Positions 57,046 to 64,000 of a stretch of DNA of 64,000 nt are shown piece after piece. Both the position numbers and the translations under genes were made by a program. Origin of the DNA: Astrocystis sublimbata (Eukaryota; Ascomycota; Sordariomycetes; Xylariales; Xylariaceae); the NCBI GenBank assembly GCA_022453515.1, contig JAJNNY010000001.1, positions 1,116,001 through 1,180,000 on the forward strand, read 5' to 3'. The notes below the pieces were generated by a model that had not been told where the DNA came from, searched no databases, and saw only the letters and a program-made list of their open reading frames with translations. Within the stretch, counting starts at the first letter, position 1. Each line of letters starts with the position of its first letter.

Positions 57046-57638
57046 ATGGGCTACTATCCCAGTCTCGCTCCCTACATAAGGGCGCGCCCCTGGCTGTTTA
57101 AGCTTGTCAAGCCTCTCGTCAGCTGGTACGCCAACGCCTCCGGCTACCGCCAGCTCGGTCTACGGTTCGTACTTGTCCTTCCCCGAATATCGAGACCTCT
57201 CCATGTCTCGTCATACACCCCGACACCAGACGAAAGCGCCCATGGATAGGGCTAGGGCTGTTCTTGCGGAGGGGCATTTGCATGCTGCGAAACATGTCAA
57301 TTGCGCTGGCAGCGTTTCAGCCAATGAGGAGCCAGGGAATTTGCATTGCTAACGAGCGATTTGTCTTCGCCGTCAACAGTGCCGACGACCTGATCATCGA
57401 GGAGAACGAGACTGTCCTGAAGGCCCTGTCCCGTCTGCCGCCCAAGGAGGCCTACGACCGCGTCTACCGCCTCCGCCGCGCCGTCCAGTGCAGCGTCACC
57501 CACAAACTGCTGCCCAAGGACCAATGGACCAAGCCCGAGGAGGACATACGCTACCTGAGCCCCATTCTCGAACAGATCGCTCTTGAGGAGAAGGAGAAGG
57601 CCGCTTTGGACACATTGACCATCGTCAAGAAACACTAG
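57046..57638 (+). CDS. QCR7: Cytochrome bc1 complex subunit 7 (Qcr7/UQCRB)
   Basis: Two exons (57046-57164, 57380-57638) encode 125 residues, the usual length. Qcr7 is a small nuclear-encoded subunit of ubiquinol-cytochrome c reductase (complex III) on the matrix side of the inner membrane, contacting cytochrome b. The N-terminal part reads [21 protein letters not shown] then [13 protein letters not shown]; after a 215-nt gttcgt intron the family block continues with [36 protein letters not shown] and [16 protein letters not shown]. The protein ends in a Lys/Glu helix. No cleavable presequence is expected for this subunit. The ATG lies in the run CGCCATGGG and is followed immediately by conserved residues. 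Identification is firm. Confidence 0.95.
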
Positions 57639-59014
57639 ATCCAAGCCAATCTCTCGACTCCGACAAGATGAATTCCCGGGGCACAAGAAAACCCTACCGT
57701 TAGAGACGCTGTATAGAGCAACGCGACTATGCCAGGAGACGAAAGTCGAGGGGGGCGGGGAAAAGATGCATGACCTTGGTCCCAACTTGTACAAATAGTC
57801 ACAATCCTGCATCAACACAAGGCAAAATAGAAGGAGTCCCCCATATTTATCTTATTCTTCAACCCCCCGGGGCCCCCTTTCCCATGCCTCTTGCTGACCT
57901 GTGACCAAGTCTCATATTGTGCAATAAGATGTGACTGTGATCATGCATACATGATTTGCAAATCCATCTTCTCGAACGCAACTATCATCTATTGTTGTAT
58001 ACACTTCCTCTGCCTTCTACCCACGTTATCGGAACGTCTTTTCTTGTCACTGTTCCGCATCTTACCAAAGTTTATCAAGATATGTTTTTAGCCGTCTTGC
58101 GATGCGACATACCCTGATTGACTCAGTCTCGATCCCGTCAGTTCTATCAAGAAGGGCTATTGATGGTCCTACTCTTGGACATAAATACGCATGCAGATTA
58201 CATACAGTAACAGTAATGAATATAAGTTGGAACGGGGTGGGATGATATATATTAGTCATTCTCTCTCTAACACTTTATACACCCCGCACACAACCAACCG
58301 CACCTCCCCAACTGTGACGTGTGGGGTCATCGGCGCGGTGGTCCTTCGGGCTGGGAGAGCGAGCTGACTGTCTGTCTCTCTATTACATCCCCCTGTCCAT
58401 GTTCCTCTCCATCCATACTTTATGTAGGTATGAATACACTTCAGCATCCCCGCGATGCCATGCTCGCCCCCAGTTGTCAACTCATTGGCCGGGGGAGCTA
58501 AATCAGCCAGCCTCGGCCAGAAACACCACCTCATCAGCAATATCATAGATACAACACCTAGCCAGACAACTTTTTGAAACAATTCAACATCCCCCTTATT
58601 CAACCACTCAGCTTGAACCTGAGCCGTGAGTTGGCGAATGCTGTGGTTTCGTATCCAGTTGATAGCCCTGTAAAATCAAGCCAGAGCCCTTAAAGGTCTT
58701 TTCGAGCACCGGTTTGCAGCAAAAATAATACCAAGACGATAAAAAAACAAGAGCCCCGCCAGTAGTGTCCCCAACTCCTCTGAAAGCGAACATGGGGGGT
58801 GGACAAATCTAGTGACCAACGCTATATGGAGGCCCTATAATGGCTTTCTTATACAGTAATAGGGATGCCGTTCAAAATCGTGCCGAGTGGAATGGCCCAT
58901 GACTGACTACACAACACAATCGATACATGGAAGCATGTGACCGTGGGCAGGATGAGGATGATGCAAATCTGCTGGCGCGAAGAAGCGCTGTTAAATAAAA
59001 TGCAATGCATGCAA
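57639..59014. other. Intergenic region between convergent genes QCR7 and MNN9
   Basis: About 1.4 kb of 3' flanks. Short frames (58256-58603, 58937-59182) are not recognisable as genes; the latter overlaps the last MNN9 exon in antisense. Confidence 0.55.
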
Positions 59015-60518
<1,504 letters not shown>

Positions 60519-63447
60519 TGTGGGCACGGCAAATGACCCTTAGCCACGCCCTAAAATTATGTTGGATGCCGGTGAAGGTGAAAGACCAGTGAGACGAGAA
60601 CACCAGCTTGTGGCAAGAGATCAAATGTTGGTTGGTTGTATTTAGAGATTGGCAAAAAGAGGCGAAATCACGGTCGGGGTATGCTCGACTCGGCTGACTG
60701 TAGTCGTGGGGAGTATGTCGTCAGCGGAAGGTCACTCCTGTCGAAGGTCGTGGAGAGGGAGGGTTCGCGATTCGCAATCTGGGATATGCGACTATGCGAT
60801 CTCGTGTCGCTGGGGGGTCGCGATGCTGAGACTTTGCGTTGTATGCGTAGGTATGCTTGGGCAAACCAGCAAATCAGAAGTCGGTCTGTTAGCGCGTTGC
60901 GAGAGAACGAGAGGGAGGGAGAGAGAGAGAGCTCTGTCGCGAGGCTCCAGTCCAGGCCGTTCACAAATGAATATTATTCCTGGGGACCGGTCTGCTTGGG
61001 AGACTGTTGGAGGGATGGGGAAATCTCATCTGACAACGTCGCCTGTCGATGATTAGGGTAGGGTGAATTGAAGAACCGGGCCTGTGCAGACGGTAAGGTA
61101 GCTACCTAGCCAGGTGAGTAGCCTCTCGGTAGGCACCAGGGAGACGGTCCTACCTAGTAGGGATGCAAATCGGCAAATCGCTGGTGTAAGAAGAGGCTTA
61201 GACAACAGATCCGTCGTGCTGTCCAGGTCCTGCTGGCCGCGTCAGAGGAAAGGCCAAGACGAGGTTAGCGGCCGTTGAAGACATAAGTACATGTAGTACT
61301 TAGGTATGTAAGTACATACATGGCGGCACTGATGTTCGTTCGTTCAGGTGCTTCCAGAACTAAACAACCCTACTACCTAAATGAACCTACCTACATGAGG
61401 TAAGCACGCCTAAACGAAGCCTGGAGCCAAGTTGGTAGGTACCATCTGGGCTGAACAACGTGGGCGTATGCCCAGGTGTACAATGAAATTCATCTGGTCT
61501 GGTTAAGTCTAAGTCGACGGGCGCGGGTCTAATAAAAAAACACCTACGAAGATGAGAATTAGGGGGGAAGACGGTGCTGTGCGCTTGTTTTTGGTACCGG
61601 CATCCTGGTAGGTACTTACCTAAGTAGGTACTACCCCCATTACTGACATACCTACCGTTGCAGAGATGTCCACGTTATCATGACACCCGCAACCAACCGC
61701 CCTGACTGCATTCCAGTTTCTCATTAATGATGCGCAAGATATCACTTGAGATCGCCAGCTGATAAGCCGTACTTTCCCCTCAATGGAGCCAACCTGAACC
61801 AACATTGAAGTCCTCCCATCCGAAGCCAACATGTACCCCAGTCTCCAACCTACCTGTACCACCCATAGCACTCCCCGGGATTACGTGTTAGTGGAAATTT
61901 CTCAAGCGCCACCAAACGCACCCGAGTATGACCACAAGTAGCTCTGTTGATGGACCCCCTCGATTCCACCTTCGTGATTGGTAGAACATCAACCGGAACT
62001 ATAAGCCCAAAAATAGCAACATACCTCTCCTGAACTCGAGTCTTTTTTGGTCGCTCTCGTAGGCAGCCAGCATCCAGATAATACCTAGATTTATGGGCGA
62101 TATCTATGTGTATGCGTCCATACCGAGAGCTATAGTCAGTCATACGGCACCTGTAGGAGTCTCGGGAGTTGTCTAACCAATATGTCAATAGGTAGGTGGG
62201 AGATGGAGGTAGCATTGCATGTGCCGGGGACGCACCCGCATCCCCAAATCTCGTGTTAAATTGCATTGCTGCAAGCTTGTTTCTGCTTGCAGAATAGTCG
62301 GGTGCATTGCATCTTCTATATTCTTACATAGCGCATACCTACGTATACATTCAATACTACCAAAGAAATACTACAGTACCATACTCCGTAGTACCTACAC
62401 CTTACACGTCCCCGTAATGCGCTAGTCAGATCATTAGCAATTCATGGTGAGACATCGACTTATGTCTTCAAGCCCCAGAAAAGAAAAGCAGGGACGGAAA
62501 CAGAGAGACGTGCTCGGTGGTGTCGTGTCGCTTAGTAGTAGCCTGTGCGGGGAGGCGAGGGAGGCTTCTTGATGGCACAGGCTCGATCGACAGCTAAGAT
62601 CTAATTACCTCATACGCATGGGCGGTGATGCTCCCAACGGCTGTAATTCTTATTGGACGTAGGTGAGATTCTCAAGTAGTAGTGTGTGTGGTGTTGCTTT
62701 TCTGGAGTTTTGGACATATATATCTACCTATCTACACTTGAAGCTGCAGTCCAATTAGCTGTTCAGTACAAGCATTATCTACATCTTCAGCTAAAACTGT
62801 GTCATCCACGGTGATGAAGCTGCCATATACGCACCTAGTCAATCTCTTAGGCATTTTATGAGTTATATATATAATGTCCTTGTTGCCACCATTTTGTGTA
62901 TGTGTCTTTGTTACACATTCTCGAAAACATATCGTCACGTCTGAAATCATAGTTGACAACAACAGTGTTATTATTATGTGTTGCCCTCGGCCGTATTGCA
63001 AGTACTAAGTTTTGAACCTGCGAGCATTCGGATACTCAAATTCATGATCAAATTCATTTGCATCTCCCTTTCGATTCCTAGTGCATTTATCTACTGATCG
63101 GATAGCTATGAGTTCTCCGTGAAAGAGGGTAGACAAGCTCCTTTCGACTCAATGGGTTTAGGGCATAACATCATAGAGGCTTTCTAAACATCCTCGCATC
63201 GGCCCCTCATGTCAGCCTCCGGGGCCTGTAGATCACACCTTATGCTCGCCACAACAACAACATTTACCCAACTGTGTTCCCATTGCCTGTTATGCGAATG
63301 ACTCATACCCGGTGGTTTTACAGACCATTGGATACTCTCTGCAAACAACGAGACTTGCGTGTCGTATCATTTACGACCAAGCGCATATTCGCCGTTTCGT
63401 TCAATGATATCATCAGCAAACCTCTCAGATTCCAAACAGTAGCGAGC
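60519..63447. other. Divergent promoter region between MNN9 and the glycosylase gene
   Basis: About 2.9 kb without a supported gene. Near MNN9 there is a GAGA-rich tract (listed separately). Frames at 60636-61056, 61850-62266 and 62732-63001 show no domain. TACCTA-type words recur near 61611 and a TACTCCGTA word lies at 62382. Confidence 0.5.
60900..60932 (-). promoter_or_regulatory. CT-rich tract (GAGA on plus strand) upstream of MNN9
   Basis: A run of GAGAGGGAGGGAGAGAGAGA on the plus strand is a pyrimidine tract in the sense of MNN9, about 400 bases before its start codon. Such tracts commonly sit in fungal core promoters; the role is inferred. Confidence 0.4.
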
Positions 63448-64000
63448 ATGACAACACGGAGATCTGCGCGGTTGGTCGCTGCCGCGGAGGCGAATCCTTC
63501 GCCGTCAGATATACCACTGGAGCCATCTCCTGCTCCGGCGCAGAGGGGGCGCAAAAGGAAGACAGCGACGGATACGTCGTCATCCAAGGATGCATCCAAA
63601 GACGCCGCCGCCAAAGCGCCAGCGACATCCAAAAGGCAGCGCGCGCAGAAGGCAAGCACGCCTCCTCCACCAGAGCCGGCGCCAACACCGAGCAATGCAA
63701 GGCTGATGGCGGAGCCGGCTGCTCCGGCGGATCCCGTCGTTTCGACTCCGCCGAACAAGAAGAAACCGCGCGCCGCGGCGGTGAATCGCCTAGCAGCCTC
63801 GAACAAAACGCTCGGCACGCTTCTCTCTCCCGAGACTTCGCGCATCGTGACAAGTAGAGCCGCCGATGCGCGCTCTTCCTCGGCGTCGCCTACGAAGCAG
63901 CCTGCGCCGACGGCTCCTGTAGCTGGCACGTTGCTCGAGGAAGCGAACAATTATCTCATCTCCGTAGACCCGCGGATGAGGCCACTTGTCGAGAATAATC
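63448..64000 (+). CDS. DNA-3-methyladenine glycosylase, N-terminal part (cut by window end)
   Basis: An uninterrupted frame of 184 codons runs from the ATG at 63448 off the end of the window. The first 155 residues are Ala/Pro/Ser/Lys-rich and disordered, with nuclear-signal-like basic clusters (RGRKRK, TSKRQRAQK, NKKKPR). Conserved sequence begins around residue 165 with TLLEEANNYLISVDPRMRPLVEN, which I recognise as the entry into the HhH-GPD domain of fungal Mag-type glycosylases. These excise 3-methyladenine and other alkylated bases in base excision repair. The catalytic Asp, helix-hairpin-helix and any introns lie beyond the window, so activity cannot be judged. Confidence 0.8.
   Translation, partial: MTTRRSARLVAAAEANPSPSDIPLEPSPAPAQRGRKRKTATDTSSSKDASKDAAAKAPATSKRQRAQKASTPPPPEPAPTPSNARLMAEPAAPADPVVSTPPNKKKPRAAAVNRLAASNKTLGTLLSPETSRIVTSRAADARSSSASPTKQPAPTAPVAGTLLEEANNYLISVDPRMRPLVENN

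Noticed and set aside
57297..57818. Minus-strand frame of 173 codons
   Set aside because: Antisense of the second QCR7 exon.
63318..63950. Minus-strand frame of 210 codons
   Set aside because: It is the antisense of the Ala/Pro/Ser-rich N-terminus of the glycosylase; the plus strand carries the recognisable protein.

Overview
The window reads as chromosomal DNA of a filamentous ascomycete, most likely a Sordariomycete. Genes are interrupted by short GT-AG introns (about 50-150 nt, several with GTNNGT donors). The recognisable products (a StuA-type APSES regulator, Mnn9, a Ure2-like glutathione transferase, GH92 mannosidase, Qcr7, Nhp2, Sub1/PC4, a mitochondrial NAD carrier, a Mag-type glycosylase) are typical of Pezizomycotina. 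Identification is by reading the translations only; no database search was possible. Gene order is ordinary for a fungus, with no operons and genes on both strands.

Layout. 0.5-5.6 kb: a small four-helix membrane protein (DUF1761-like), NHP2, and a Ure2-like glutathione transferase whose third exon carries a one-base frameshift. 5.6-8.2 kb: intergenic, containing a short inverted-repeat transposon relic with a 5-bp target duplication. 8.2-17.8 kb: a secreted GH92 alpha-mannosidase in eight exons, a single-pass membrane protein with two Cys-rich modules, the PC4-type coactivator SUB1, and a small BRCT protein. 17.8-32.4 kb: about 14.6 kb with no gene I can support, full of short dispersed words and microsatellites, ending in the pyrimidine-rich leader of the APSES regulator. 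33.6-35.6 kb: the stuA-type gene. 35.6-52 kb: gene-poor DNA holding three related BTB/POZ genes (one +, two -), a conserved mitochondrial-looking protein of unknown function, and an AT-rich island suggestive of RIP. 53.3-64 kb: mitochondrial NAD+ carrier, QCR7, MNN9, and the start of a DNA-3-methyladenine glycosylase cut by the window end.

Functional links are loose. Two genes act on mannose polymers (Mnn9 in the Golgi, GH92 outside the cell), three are mitochondrial (NAD carrier, QCR7, the 207-residue protein), and three concern DNA or transcription (BRCT protein, glycosylase, SUB1). The least explained parts are the BTB trio with its unusual C-terminal cysteine pairs, the large gap with an elaborate leader before the stuA-type gene, and the over-represented short words in intergenic DNA. 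Exon boundaries were set by hand from splice signals, reading-frame continuity and remembered family sequences; most keep frame exactly, but none has transcript support here.
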